DNA from: MPNP01 sp026710155
GTDB lineage: Bacteria > Pseudomonadota > Alphaproteobacteria > Rhodobacterales > Rhodobacteraceae
Assembly: GCA_965200885.1 (NCBI GenBank)
Contig: OZ241737.1
Location: forward strand, 186,001-250,000
Length of the DNA stretch: 64,000 nt
Direction of reading: 5' to 3'
This document shows, in pieces, positions 18,382-27,392 of the stretch (positions within the stretch are counted from its first letter, which is position 1; each line of letters begins with the position of its first letter). A program made the position numbers and the translations under genes. Under the pieces are notes generated by a model. The model made no database searches. It saw only the letters and a list, made by a program, of their open reading frames with translations, and was not told the DNA's origin.

Positions 18382-19242
18382 TCAGTATCTGATGCGTGCT
18401 TCAATAGCCGCAGCAGATTCGCGGACTGCTGCGATCAAATTTGTTTCCTTTTGGTCAAGTTGTTTTTCAGAAAGTACGATGGAGATTGTTGCTCTACAGT
18501 TATTGTCTCTATCTCGGATTGGGGCCGCGATACACGCAACGGAGTATTCAGAGTCCGATTTCTGAATCGAGAGTCCAGCTGCAAAATCGGCCTTAGCCTG
18601 CTTCACAAGAAGGTCAGCGTCGGTTTCAGCTCGTCCGGTGGGGGATGGTTGTGCATGGGCCAAAAAAAGTTCTCGGGCCTGTTGTTCTGGAAGGTGCCCA
18701 AGGAGAAGTTTGCCTGATGCCGTCCAGTTGAGTGGAACTCTGGTTCCTATGTTTGAAGTAATACGAAAGTGACCTTCACCCTCTATCATGGCAAGGACAA
18801 CCATCATACCCTCGTCACGACCACAAATTTGAATGGTTTCACCTGTTTTCTGCCATAAATGCTCCATTTCTTTTCGTGCCTCGGAAAAAAAATCAAGCTT
18901 AATTCGGTAGAGCAGACCGTATCGCATCAGCCTTGGTCCAAGCCAAAGATCCCTCTTGGAAGATCTAGAAAGAAGCCCATGTTTAAGCATCTCTTCTACG
19001 GTCCTGTAGATTGTAGAGGAAGGAGCTCCAATTGCTCTGGCTATTCGATAGGCCGACATCGGTTTTTCATGTTCAGTCAATGCATCAAGAACTTGCAAGG
19101 TTCGATCAAGACCGGTTTGTCGCTGACGAACGGGTATTGTTTTTGTAACGTTATTTTCATCCATTCTAGTGGAATAGCAAACTACTGATATTTGGTCAAG
19201 TAGAGGAGGGTGCAAGTGTTCGGTTTCGTTTTCATTTTTCAA
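18382..19242 (-). CDS. IclR family transcriptional regulator
   Basis: A 286-residue regulator convergent with the ABC operon and the likely controller of it. The N-terminal winged HTH (residues ~43-95: LDRTLQVLDAL ... SAYRIARAIGAPSSTIYR) is followed by the IclR effector domain (NWTASGKLLLGHLPEQQ, SIQKSDSEYSVACIAAP). The frame starts with TTG at 19242, preceded by AGGAGG four bases earlier on its strand; the first ATG, 26 codons later, has no good ribosome site, so the TTG start is preferred. Confidence 0.88.
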   Translation of the reverse strand: MKNENETEHLHPPLLDQISVVCYSTRMDENNVTKTIPVRQRQTGLDRTLQVLDALTEHEKPMSAYRIARAIGAPSSTIYRTVEEMLKHGLLSRSSKRDLWLGPRLMRYGLLYRIKLDFFSEARKEMEHLWQKTGETIQICGRDEGMMVVLAMIEGEGHFRITSNIGTRVPLNWTASGKLLLGHLPEQQARELFLAHAQPSPTGRAETDADLLVKQAKADFAAGLSIQKSDSEYSVACIAAPIRDRDNNCRATISIVLSEKQLDQKETNLIAAVRESAAAIEARIRY

Positions 19243-19788
19243 GAATCCTCCTGAACCGTGGACTATCGGTTAACTTTGGAGAACAGAACATGTTCCAGAA
19301 CGTCCTCAAACAAATCACTCTAATCTTGTTTTGCAACTTTTTGAATGTGGATGTTCTTGGGAATGTTCAAGATGAGGAAAGAATTGATGATTTTATGAGT
19401 GGAAGGTTTCCTTTAATGGATAGAAGTCAATGAAGAAAAACACCCACTCCTCAAACTGCTTTCAATAGAATTGAAGTCCAGACAGTATCAACCGAAGAAG
19501 GCTGAAAAGGAAGTTGAAACGGATATGCCCGGAATGACGGATGACCAGTTGAAAGATGCGTTCTTTTGTCCTTTCAAGTTCGAGGAAGAAAATTGGCCAG
19601 GGGTAAATGTGAGGTATCTATGCCCCATAATTCTAGTTAAATAATTACCAACCTCATAAGGATAGGGTTTTCCAGTATCCCAAACTTCAACTCTTTGTTG
19701 TTTCTACTTTTTTCCCCTTGTTCACTTGTATTTTGTTGTTTGGGAACAAAAATTGAAATCGTGAATAATCAATTTTGAGGATAATAAA
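19243..19788. other. Intergenic region with an orphan coding-like remnant (about 19330-19642, plus)
   Basis: The gap upstream of gabD contains a plus-strand open stretch with no start codon. It first reads NVQDEERIDDFMSGRFPLMD and, after a one-step frame change near 19430, continues NEEKHPLLKLLSIELK ... MPGMTDDQLKDAFFC ... to a TAA at 19640. It looks like a degraded gene of about 100 codons; I do not recognise the family. The 3' part up to 19788 is AT-rich and should hold the gabD promoter. Confidence 0.3.
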
Positions 19789-21264
19789 ATGCTTGATCAT
19801 ACAAATCTGGTTTCAATCCTGAACGATCCAACTCTACTTGCCACCAAAGCCTATATCAATGGAAAATGGGTTGATGCCGATGATGGTGCAACCTTTGAAA
19901 TCACCAATCCTGCTCGGGGAGATGTAATCGTTTCAATACCTGATCTTGGTGTAGCCGAGGTCAGAAGGGCCATTGAATCTGCTGAAGTGGCTCAAAAGGA
20001 ATGGGCAGCCAGGACAGCCAAGGAACGATCCGAAATTCTTTTGAAATGGTATGCTTTGGCAATGGAAAATGCAGATGATCTTGCTTCCATTCTAACTGCT
20101 GAAATGGGGAAACCCTTTGCTGAAGCAAAAGGTGAAATTGGCTATGGGTCTTCCTTTATCCAGTGGTTTGCCGAAGAAGCCAAACGGGTTTATGGTGAAA
20201 CAATTCCTGGTCATCAAACAGACAAGAAGCTGGTGGTTTTAAAGCAGCCCGTTGGTGTTGTGGCATCGATCACGCCATGGAATTTTCCAAATGCCATGAT
20301 TGCCAGAAAGGTTGCTCCAGCCTTGGCAGTGGGTTGTTCGATAGTCTGCCGCCCAGCTAGTGAAACACCGCTTTCTGCACTCGCCATGGCAGTTCTGGCT
20401 GAAAGGGCTGGTGTACCCAAGGGAGTGTTCTCGGTTGTACCCTCAACAAAATCGCGAGCCGTTGGTGAAGAATTCTGTTCAAATCCAATAATCAAGAAAA
20501 TTACCTTTACCGGTTCCACTGAAGTCGGGCGTATTCTCATGCGACAGGCTGGCGACCAAATCAAGAAAGTCTCAATGGAACTTGGTGGCAATGCTCCATT
20601 TATTGTGTTCGATGATGCTGACATTGATGAAGCTGTACAGGGTGCCATGATTTGCAAGTATCGAAACAATGGTCAAACCTGTGTTTGTGCCAACAGGATT
20701 TATGTTCAGGAAGGTGTTTATGAAGAATTCTCCAAGAAACTTGCTGAAGCAACCAAGTCACTTGTTCTGGGAGATGGGTTGGAAGATGGGGTGAATACTG
20801 GTCCGTTGATCAATCAGGATGCAGTTGAAAAGGTCAAATCCCATATTGAGGACGCCGTTGGCAAAGGTGCAAAGGTATTGACTGGCGGAAATCCGTCAGA
20901 ACTGGGCGGATACTGGTTTGAACCCACGGTTATAACTGATGTCAATCAGGACATGATGGTTGCTTATGACGAGACTTTTGGCCCACTTGCTCCGCTATTC
21001 AAATTCAGTTCTGATGATGAAGTCATTGAATTGGCCAATGATTCCATCCATGGATTGGCTTCCTATTTTTATACCAAGAATGTTTCCCGTGTATGGAAGG
21101 TGGCTGAAGCGCTGGAATATGGAATTGTCGGTGTTAATACCGGTATTTTCTCAACCGAGTCTGCCCCTTTTGGCGGTGTGAAGCAGTCAGGTATTGGTCG
21201 AGAGGGATCAAGACATGGTATGGACGATTATCTGGAAATGAAATACGTTTGTATCAGCGTCTAA
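19789..21264 (+). CDS. gabD: NAD(P)-dependent succinate-semialdehyde dehydrogenase
   Basis: A 491-residue aldehyde dehydrogenase of the GabD type that oxidises succinate semialdehyde to succinate, feeding GABA or putrescine breakdown into the TCA cycle. Catalytic Glu is in SMELGGNAPF and catalytic Cys in GQTCVCANR; the CxC arrangement (CVC) is characteristic of GabD. The cofactor loop FTGSTEVGR and the C-terminal GVKQSGIGREGS are present. It is monocistronic here; no gabT is adjacent, although a class III aminotransferase lies at 62.3 kb. Confidence 0.9.
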   Translation: MLDHTNLVSILNDPTLLATKAYINGKWVDADDGATFEITNPARGDVIVSIPDLGVAEVRRAIESAEVAQKEWAARTAKERSEILLKWYALAMENADDLASILTAEMGKPFAEAKGEIGYGSSFIQWFAEEAKRVYGETIPGHQTDKKLVVLKQPVGVVASITPWNFPNAMIARKVAPALAVGCSIVCRPASETPLSALAMAVLAERAGVPKGVFSVVPSTKSRAVGEEFCSNPIIKKITFTGSTEVGRILMRQAGDQIKKVSMELGGNAPFIVFDDADIDEAVQGAMICKYRNNGQTCVCANRIYVQEGVYEEFSKKLAEATKSLVLGDGLEDGVNTGPLINQDAVEKVKSHIEDAVGKGAKVLTGGNPSELGGYWFEPTVITDVNQDMMVAYDETFGPLAPLFKFSSDDEVIELANDSIHGLASYFYTKNVSRVWKVAEALEYGIVGVNTGIFSTESAPFGGVKQSGIGREGSRHGMDDYLEMKYVCISV

Positions 21265-21363
21265 AATTCCCATTCATCGCCATAGGAGAATGCACTCAAA
21301 CTTACATGACAAGTAGAATGCAATCCAGGTTACTGGCATTCTTCATCGTATTTTTGATTTTTC

Positions 21364-21395
21364 AAAAAAAATCCCCGGTAACAGGATTACCGGGG
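21364..21395 (-). terminator. Rho-independent terminator of the Hsp20 gene
   Basis: CCCCGGTAA and TTACCGGGG form a perfect 9-bp stem with a 5-base loop. On the minus strand the stem is followed by ATTTTTTTT, a classic intrinsic terminator 20 bp past the hsp20 stop. Confidence 0.85.
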
Positions 21396-21415
21396 AGGTG
21401 GGTTTATGTTGAGGG

Positions 21416-21892
21416 TTAGCCCTCTATTTCGACGGCTTTTCCATTTTCAATGGCGGACTCTTTCGCCTGTCCATTGCTGATGGAAATTTTCCTTGGCTTG
21501 TAGGCCTCGGGAATTTCCCTCTCCAGGGAAATGTTCAGCATTCCATCTGTGAAATTGGCGGCAATCACCTTGACATGATCAGCCAATTGAAATTTCCTCT
21601 GGAAACTTCTTTGGCCAATTCCCTTGTGCAGGAAAACACGCTTGTCTTCATCAGCAACTTTCTTGCCGGTTACGATGAGCTTGTTTTCACGGACCTCGAT
21701 TTCAAGTTCCTTGCTTGAGAAGCCGGCTGCAGCTATGGAAATCACATAGCTTTCATCCGATGTCTTTTCGATGTTGTAAGGGGGGTACCCCGTTGAAACA
21801 CTTTCCTGGGTAAAGACCTGATCCAGCATATCCTGAAAACGGTCGAAACCTACGGTTGTTTGATATAGGGGTGACAAATCATATGTACGCAT
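21416..21892 (-). CDS. Hsp20/alpha-crystallin family small heat-shock protein (IbpA-like)
   Basis: A 158-residue small chaperone. The N-terminus MRTYDLSPLYQTTVGFDR is that of IbpA-type proteobacterial Hsp20s; the alpha-crystallin domain follows (YVISIAAAGFSSKELEIEV ... GMLNISLEREIPE). The open frame extends 34 codons upstream, but ATG 21892 is the start because GGAGG lies eight bases before it and the protein N-terminus matches the family. It has its own RpoH-type promoter (21984-22011) and a strong terminator, so it is a stand-alone heat-shock gene. Confidence 0.92.
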   Translation of the reverse strand: MRTYDLSPLYQTTVGFDRFQDMLDQVFTQESVSTGYPPYNIEKTSDESYVISIAAAGFSSKELEIEVRENKLIVTGKKVADEDKRVFLHKGIGQRSFQRKFQLADHVKVIAANFTDGMLNISLEREIPEAYKPRKISISNGQAKESAIENGKAVEIEG

Positions 21893-21983
21893 GACATAAT
21901 CCTCCATTTGAGCGATTTTCATAATGTGCCCTTCATTTGAACGGGCGGCTAAATTACCAGACCTTGCGGCTCTGATAACCCAT

Positions 21984-22011
21984 AGATAGGGCAATATAAG
22001 TGATTTTCAAG
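21984..22011 (-). promoter_or_regulatory. RpoH (sigma-32) promoter of hsp20
   Basis: On the minus strand CTTGAAAA is followed, 17 bases after CTTG, by CCTATCT. This fits the alphaproteobacterial RpoH consensus CTTG-N17/18-CYTATNT exactly and lies about 90 bp upstream of the Hsp20 ATG. Confidence 0.75.
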
Positions 22012-22038
22012 AGTTTTTTTGTAAAAAAATTCCTGTCA

Positions 22039-23346
22039 TCAACAATTGAAAGTCGCTTTCATGGTATCCAGGGATTTGGGTACACCGGATGGTGTTGATA
22101 TCCAGTCCAACAGTTCTACGGTATGGACAACCGGTATGTTGGTACCAGCCGAAATCTGGACCATGCATCCTATGTTGCCTGTGGCAATAACATCTGGTTT
22201 TTTTGCTTCCAGCGTATCAATTTTTCTGGTTCTGAGTTCTTGGGAAATTTCAGGTTGCAACATATTGTAGGTTCCGGCCGATCCACAGCATAGATGACTG
22301 TTCAAGGGTTCCACAACCTCAAATCCGGCACTCTTCAACAATTCCTTGGGTATGGTCTTGATTCCCTGACCATGTTGCAGCGAACAAGCGGCATGGTATC
22401 CTACCCTTATTGATGGTTTTTCATGAAAGGGGAAACCGATCCTGTCAATGAATTCCGTTATGTCCACTGCCATTCCTGCCACCCTTTCAGCATCTTTTTG
22501 TGATGGGTGATTCTGAAACATGTAGCCATAATCCTTGATGGTCGTTCCACAACCACTGGTATTGATGATTATGGCATCCAAACCATCCCCATCCATCTCC
22601 TCAATCAGGGAATTGATGGCTTCCAAAGCGAGACGGGAACAGTCATCCTTGGAACCCATGTGATGGGGCAAGGCACCACAACAATCATAGGTGGGGACAA
22701 CCACCTCACAACCCAATCTTGCCAACAAGCTGATTGTTGCCTGGTTTATTGACGGATCAATTGCCTGCTGGACACATCCCATCAACAGGGCAACCCTGAA
22801 TTTTTTCTTGCCCTCGGGATAAAATGTTTCACCCCTGATATATTCTTCCGCCTTTTTGGTTCCGGAAGGAGATAAACTTAACATGGCCCTTAATCGCCTG
22901 TCTGGCATGAAGGAAGCAAAAGGTTTGGCGAACCTTGAAAACAACAAACTCAATCCGAACAGTTTTTGATTGGTCATCATGACCTTCAGCATTTTCCTGA
23001 GCAATCTATCTGTCAGGGGGCGTTTGTAGGTTTCCTCGATATATTCCCGGGCGTAATCCACCAAATGCATATAATGAACATCAGAAGGACAGGTCGACAT
23101 ACAGGCAAGGCAAGAAAGACACCGGTCGATGTGCTTAACTGTCTTTTCATCAGCAGGTCGTTGGGATTCCAGCATTTCCTTGATCAGGTATATCCTGCCC
23201 CGGGGACTGTCCAGCTCATCTCCAAGCACCTGATAAGTCGGGCAGGTGGCAAGACAAAAACCACAATGAACACAGGTTCTGAGGATTTCATTGGCCCTTT
23301 TTACCGAAGGGTTGGCAAGTTGCGTTTCAGTGAACCTGGTTTCCAT
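22039..23346 (-). CDS. glcF: Glycolate oxidase iron-sulfur subunit
   Basis: A 435-residue subunit carrying electrons from the flavin subunits of glycolate oxidase to the quinone pool. Two 4Fe-4S motifs are near the N-terminus (CVHCGFCLATCP and CLSCLACMSTCP), and two CCG domains follow (TYDCCGALPHH and LCCGSAGTYN). It is third in a minus-strand operon glcD-glcE-glcF, 53 bp after glcE. No glcC regulator or malate synthase is next to it. Confidence 0.93.
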   Translation of the reverse strand: METRFTETQLANPSVKRANEILRTCVHCGFCLATCPTYQVLGDELDSPRGRIYLIKEMLESQRPADEKTVKHIDRCLSCLACMSTCPSDVHYMHLVDYAREYIEETYKRPLTDRLLRKMLKVMMTNQKLFGLSLLFSRFAKPFASFMPDRRLRAMLSLSPSGTKKAEEYIRGETFYPEGKKKFRVALLMGCVQQAIDPSINQATISLLARLGCEVVVPTYDCCGALPHHMGSKDDCSRLALEAINSLIEEMDGDGLDAIIINTSGCGTTIKDYGYMFQNHPSQKDAERVAGMAVDITEFIDRIGFPFHEKPSIRVGYHAACSLQHGQGIKTIPKELLKSAGFEVVEPLNSHLCCGSAGTYNMLQPEISQELRTRKIDTLEAKKPDVIATGNIGCMVQISAGTNIPVVHTVELLDWISTPSGVPKSLDTMKATFNC

Positions 23347-23399
23347 AAAACAGCCTTACTTGGGTTCCATAAATTCAGGGCTGACGGTCATGGTTACCA

Positions 23400-24536
23400 T
23401 TACAATACCATCCCTTGGTTCAGGATATTGCCGGGATCAAATTTGTTTTTCAATCGTTTCTTCAATTCCAATTCCATGATGCTTTGCTGGTGAAAGACCT
23501 CCAAATGCGACTTGTTGCCATCATTTGCCCTGATGAGTGTGGCATGACCATTCAGACCCTGCAGATAATCCCTCAAATTTGTACCTTCCTTTACCAATGC
23601 CCATATCAAACTTCCTGCCCAATCGTAAAATACTTCAATATTGATGCTTTCCCTTAATCCCTCAACCAATAGTAGGGCCTCGCTGGGTTTGGTTATTATT
23701 TTCCACACATCCCCTTCCCGGTTTTGAAATGGACCTACATCCCTGATATATTCCCAACCTTCCCTTGTTCGTTCGGGATCAGTTTCCACAGTTATTGAAA
23801 CAGAATCTTCAAAAAATTTTGAAAGTTCTTCCACCCGATACATTACTGACGATTGAAATCCTTCGAGTCGAATCATGGTGACCGGTTGACCATCAACTCC
23901 AGAACACAAGTGAGCAGCACCAGAAACCTCAAAAGGTGAATTCAGAGAGCGGTTTAATACCTGCAAGGCAAGTTTCTCGGACAGACCCTCGATTAACAAT
24001 ACTGCCGCATGGGTCGGAGCAGGCAAAACCTTCAAGGCCACTTCGGTTATAATTCCAAGCGTACCAAAACTTCCGGTGAGCAATTTCGTAAGATCATAAC
24101 CGGTCACATTTTTCATCACACGGCCACCGGATTTTATGATATTTCCCTCACCATCAACAAATCTGAGGCCGATTACATAATCCCGACAGGCTCCCACCTT
24201 GACCCTCCTAGGACCAGAGGAATTGGTAGCAACCATGCCACCTACTGTCGGTTCTCCGCCTCTTCCAAGCAAACCCCGATAATCTATCGGTTCAAATGGA
24301 AACATTTGGCCTTTTTCATTGAGGATTTCAAAAATGGTTTTAAGGGGCGTTCCTGCTTCAGCAACCAGCGTCAGGGCTCCTGGCTCGTATTGTGTTACCC
24401 TGTTGAGATTGTCAAGATAAAGTCTTTCCCCTGCCGAAGACAGTCCAATTGGACGGGTGCCTCCACCACAGGGTATTACAGGTGATGTTCTCCCTGTAAT
24501 CAGGTTGGCAAGTTCTGATTCGCTTGCAGGTCTCAA
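23400..24536 (-). CDS. glcE: Glycolate oxidase FAD-binding subunit GlcE
   Basis: A 378-residue FAD-binding PCMH-type protein, the shorter flavin subunit of glycolate oxidase. The FAD site shows GGEPTVGGMVATNSSGP and GGRVMKNVTGYDLTKLLTGS, both typical of GlcE. It overlaps the glcD stop by four bases (ATGA), so translation is coupled. The length is usual. Confidence 0.92.
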   Translation of the reverse strand: MRPASESELANLITGRTSPVIPCGGGTRPIGLSSAGERLYLDNLNRVTQYEPGALTLVAEAGTPLKTIFEILNEKGQMFPFEPIDYRGLLGRGGEPTVGGMVATNSSGPRRVKVGACRDYVIGLRFVDGEGNIIKSGGRVMKNVTGYDLTKLLTGSFGTLGIITEVALKVLPAPTHAAVLLIEGLSEKLALQVLNRSLNSPFEVSGAAHLCSGVDGQPVTMIRLEGFQSSVMYRVEELSKFFEDSVSITVETDPERTREGWEYIRDVGPFQNREGDVWKIITKPSEALLLVEGLRESINIEVFYDWAGSLIWALVKEGTNLRDYLQGLNGHATLIRANDGNKSHLEVFHQQSIMELELKKRLKNKFDPGNILNQGMVL

Positions 24537-25966
24537 TTTAGTCTACGCTCCATTGAAATTTCCAATGGAAAGACCTTGGCAGGGTTTAGCAACCAGTCTG
24601 GATCAAACACATCCTTTACCCGCATTTGGAGTTCGAGATCCTGCCTGGAGAATTGATTCGTCATCAAATCTCTTTTTTCCACCCCAACTCCATGTTCACC
24701 ACTCAGGCATCCCCCCAAATCGACACAAAGATTTAGAATATCCGCCCCCAGACTTTCACACTTTGCCAACTCACCCTCCTGGTTAGCATTGAAAAGGATT
24801 AACGGGTGAAGGTTTCCATCCCCGGCATGAAAAACATTGGCCACAGCCAGGCCGTATTTTTTGGAAAGGGTGGAAATGCCCTCCAGTACATCAGGTAATC
24901 GGGATACGGGAATGGTTCCATCAAGACACATGTAATCGTTGATCTTTCCCATGGCTCCAAAAGCAGATTTCCTTCCAAGCCAGATCAATTTGGATTCCTT
25001 GTCGGATTTGCTTTCCTTCATGGCTACGGGATTGTGTCGTGAAGCAATGGCCTTTATCCTGTCGAGTTGTTCATCAATTTCCTTGGCTGACCCTTCAACT
25101 TCAACAATCAAAAGAGCTTCGACATCTGGATAGCCGGCACCGACAAAATCCTCACAAGCCTGGATACACAGGCGATCCATGAACTCGATGGCAACGGGTA
25201 GAATTCCTTCTCCAATAATGTCCGAAACGCAATTACCTGCAATAACATTGGAATCGAAGCCCAATAATATCGGTCTTGCCCCTTCGGGCTTTGGTATGAT
25301 TCTCAACACGGCTTCGGTAACAATACCCAACTGTCCCTCGGAACCACATACGACGCCCAACAAATCCAATCCTCCAGAATCAAGGTACTCTCCTCCCAAT
25401 TCCATAACAGAACCATCCATTAGAACAATCTTCATACCCATTAGATTATTGGTAGTTACGCCATATTTGAGACAATGGGCACCTCCCGAGTTCATGGCAA
25501 TATTGCCAGCTATTGTACACACCAGCTGACTAGAGGGGTCAGGAGCGTAAAAAAAGCCTTCGTTTTCAACAGCTTCGGTAACCGAAAGATTGGTCACTCC
25601 AGTTTGAACCCTAACCATTCTGTTCTCAATATCCAGATCAAGAATATTGTTTAATCTGGATGTTCCCAAAATCACACTGTCACTAGTCGGAAGTGCTCCC
25701 CCCGCTAGAGATGTCCCTGCACCCCTCGGTATAACAGGTATTTTCTCTTCATGACAAATTTTCAGAATCTCGGCAACTTCCTCGGTGGTCCTGGGAAGCA
25801 AAACAGCCAATGGCGGGCACTTGTAGGCTGTCAGACCGTCGCACTCGTAGGCTTTGGTCTCATAGGGATCAGATATGACCGAGTCCGCTGACAGTATCCG
25901 GTTGAAAAGACCTATCAATCTGTCCTTGTCATTGATAATCGAACTATTTGAAGATGGCATTTCCAT
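24533..25966 (-). CDS. glcD: Glycolate oxidase FAD-linked subunit GlcD
   Basis: A 477-residue flavoprotein of the FAD-binding type 4 family that oxidises glycolate (or D-lactate) to glyoxylate. The PCMH domain contains IPRGAGTSLAGGALP and GNIAMNSGGAHCLKYG; the C-terminal domain has NVFHAGDGNLHPLILF and LSGEHGVG with the conserved catalytic histidines. First gene of the operon; the promoter should lie in the spacer upstream of 25966. Confidence 0.93.
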   Translation of the reverse strand: MEMPSSNSSIINDKDRLIGLFNRILSADSVISDPYETKAYECDGLTAYKCPPLAVLLPRTTEEVAEILKICHEEKIPVIPRGAGTSLAGGALPTSDSVILGTSRLNNILDLDIENRMVRVQTGVTNLSVTEAVENEGFFYAPDPSSQLVCTIAGNIAMNSGGAHCLKYGVTTNNLMGMKIVLMDGSVMELGGEYLDSGGLDLLGVVCGSEGQLGIVTEAVLRIIPKPEGARPILLGFDSNVIAGNCVSDIIGEGILPVAIEFMDRLCIQACEDFVGAGYPDVEALLIVEVEGSAKEIDEQLDRIKAIASRHNPVAMKESKSDKESKLIWLGRKSAFGAMGKINDYMCLDGTIPVSRLPDVLEGISTLSKKYGLAVANVFHAGDGNLHPLILFNANQEGELAKCESLGADILNLCVDLGGCLSGEHGVGVEKRDLMTNQFSRQDLELQMRVKDVFDPDWLLNPAKVFPLEISMERRLN

Positions 25967-26599
25967 ATTGGACTACCTTGAATTGATATACATTAGCCTA
26001 AAGTTTGAATACCTGTAAACTGATACCTTCACGAATTCAAAACCGAATTATAACCTATTGGTTTACCTGATATATATAAAATTCTGCATAAGAATATGGA
26101 AATCCTGAATCAACTTTTATTCATCAAATCCAGAAAACCAGAAAATTCATCATCTGAAATTGCCGATAACACCGACATGTCTCAGTGTTTTCCCGGAAGC
26201 ATCTCAGGCATCTTCCAGCCTTTTGAATTTCTCGAAACCATATGCTTCCATACCAGTTTTATCCACAGCACATAATCCACACTTGCAGATTAATTTGTGG
26301 GGAACCAGTCCCAGATGTCCCATGACAGGCCATCTTGATTGCATCTGCACCAAGAGCAAACCTCTGGAAGGCTTCACACAGGATATCGCTTTCTTTTGTA
26401 CAATCGGGTAGCCCGTTGCAGGCGTTGAAAATTGTGGCGTGTTGGCAGTCGGTTTGACCGACTAGGTATAAACTCCTTTCAAAGGATGATTCTCCACGAA
26501 GATTAAATCAGCCAATAAAAAAAACTCCATCCTGATTAGGAGAAACCAAAGTCAATACCTTACAAAGGATTTGGCATTTTCAGTATTGAAAAAACGGGG
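25967..26599. other. Intergenic region with an unassigned coding-like remnant
   Basis: About 630 bp between glcD and the ABC sugar ATPase gene. The minus strand at 26200-26440 gives open pieces in two frames, for example CNGLPDCTKESDILCEAFQR and, in the other frame, LICKCGLCAVDKTGMEAYGF, ending in TGA; they look like a decayed cysteine-containing gene I cannot identify. A perfect small hairpin (AGTCGGT-TTG-ACCGACT) lies at 26447-26463. The glcD promoter should be near 25980-26100. Confidence 0.3.
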
Positions 26600-27391
26600 C
26601 TATATCTTTCCCAATTCCATTTCCAGGTCAGCCATTTCAGCTCCTCCGGCCATCAACCTTCGAATGTCATCACCGTCCAGACTCTCCCTGGTGCCTGAAC
26701 CTATTACCTCGCCTAGCGAAAGGAAAGTATAGCGATCGGCAATGAGTTTGGAATGGATTTCATTATGGGTTATGAAAATAATGGCTATATTTCCGAGGGC
26801 CCTGACCCGCTTGATTGTTTTCAGAACTTCCATCTGCTGTTTTTGACCCAGGGCCGAGGTAGGTTCGTCCAGAATAAGGATTTTGGCACCAAAATAAATG
26901 GCCCGGGCAATCGCCAAGGTCTGCCGCTGACCTCCCGACATGGTCCCCACGGCCTGGTGGGGATCGGAAATGTCAATTCCAATCTTGATCATTTCATCAT
27001 GGGTTATGATATCCATTTCCTTCAATTTCATCATGCCAAAGGGTGCGGGACCCTTGAAAATCTCCCGCCCCATGAAAAAATTGCGGGATACTGACATCAA
27101 CTGGTTCAGGGCCAGATCCTGATAAACCGTTCCAATCCCTGCTGCAGATGCATCCCTGGGAGATCGGAAGACAATCGGGTTTCCATCGACCATGATTTCA
27201 CCGGCACTCGGTTGATGCACACCTGACAGGATTTTGATGAGGGTTGATTTGCCGGCACCATTGTCACCAAGAAGTGCATGTACTTCGCCTGGATAAATAT
27301 CCATGTCAACCCCGTTCAGGGCTACAAAGGGGCCGAATTTCTTGATGATGCCCCGGAGTTTGACCAACGGTTCTGCAGCTGTCTCGGCCAT
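26600..27391 (-). CDS. Sugar ABC transporter ATPase (probably inositol)
   Basis: A 263-residue ATPase with a single nucleotide-binding domain, like FrcA, rather than the tandem RbsA form. Walker A is GDNGAGKS, the signature MSGGQRQTLAIARAI, Walker B ILILDEPTSALG, and the H-loop FITHNE. Third gene of the SBP - permease - ATPase set, two bases after the permease. The neighbouring iolE and iolD suggest myo-inositol or a derivative as ligand (compare IbpA-IatA-IatP of Caulobacter), but this is inferred from context. Confidence 0.85.
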   Translation of the reverse strand: MAETAAEPLVKLRGIIKKFGPFVALNGVDMDIYPGEVHALLGDNGAGKSTLIKILSGVHQPSAGEIMVDGNPIVFRSPRDASAAGIGTVYQDLALNQLMSVSRNFFMGREIFKGPAPFGMMKLKEMDIITHDEMIKIGIDISDPHQAVGTMSGGQRQTLAIARAIYFGAKILILDEPTSALGQKQQMEVLKTIKRVRALGNIAIIFITHNEIHSKLIADRYTFLSLGEVIGSGTRESLDGDDIRRLMAGGAEMADLEMELGKI

Positions 27392-27392
27392 G

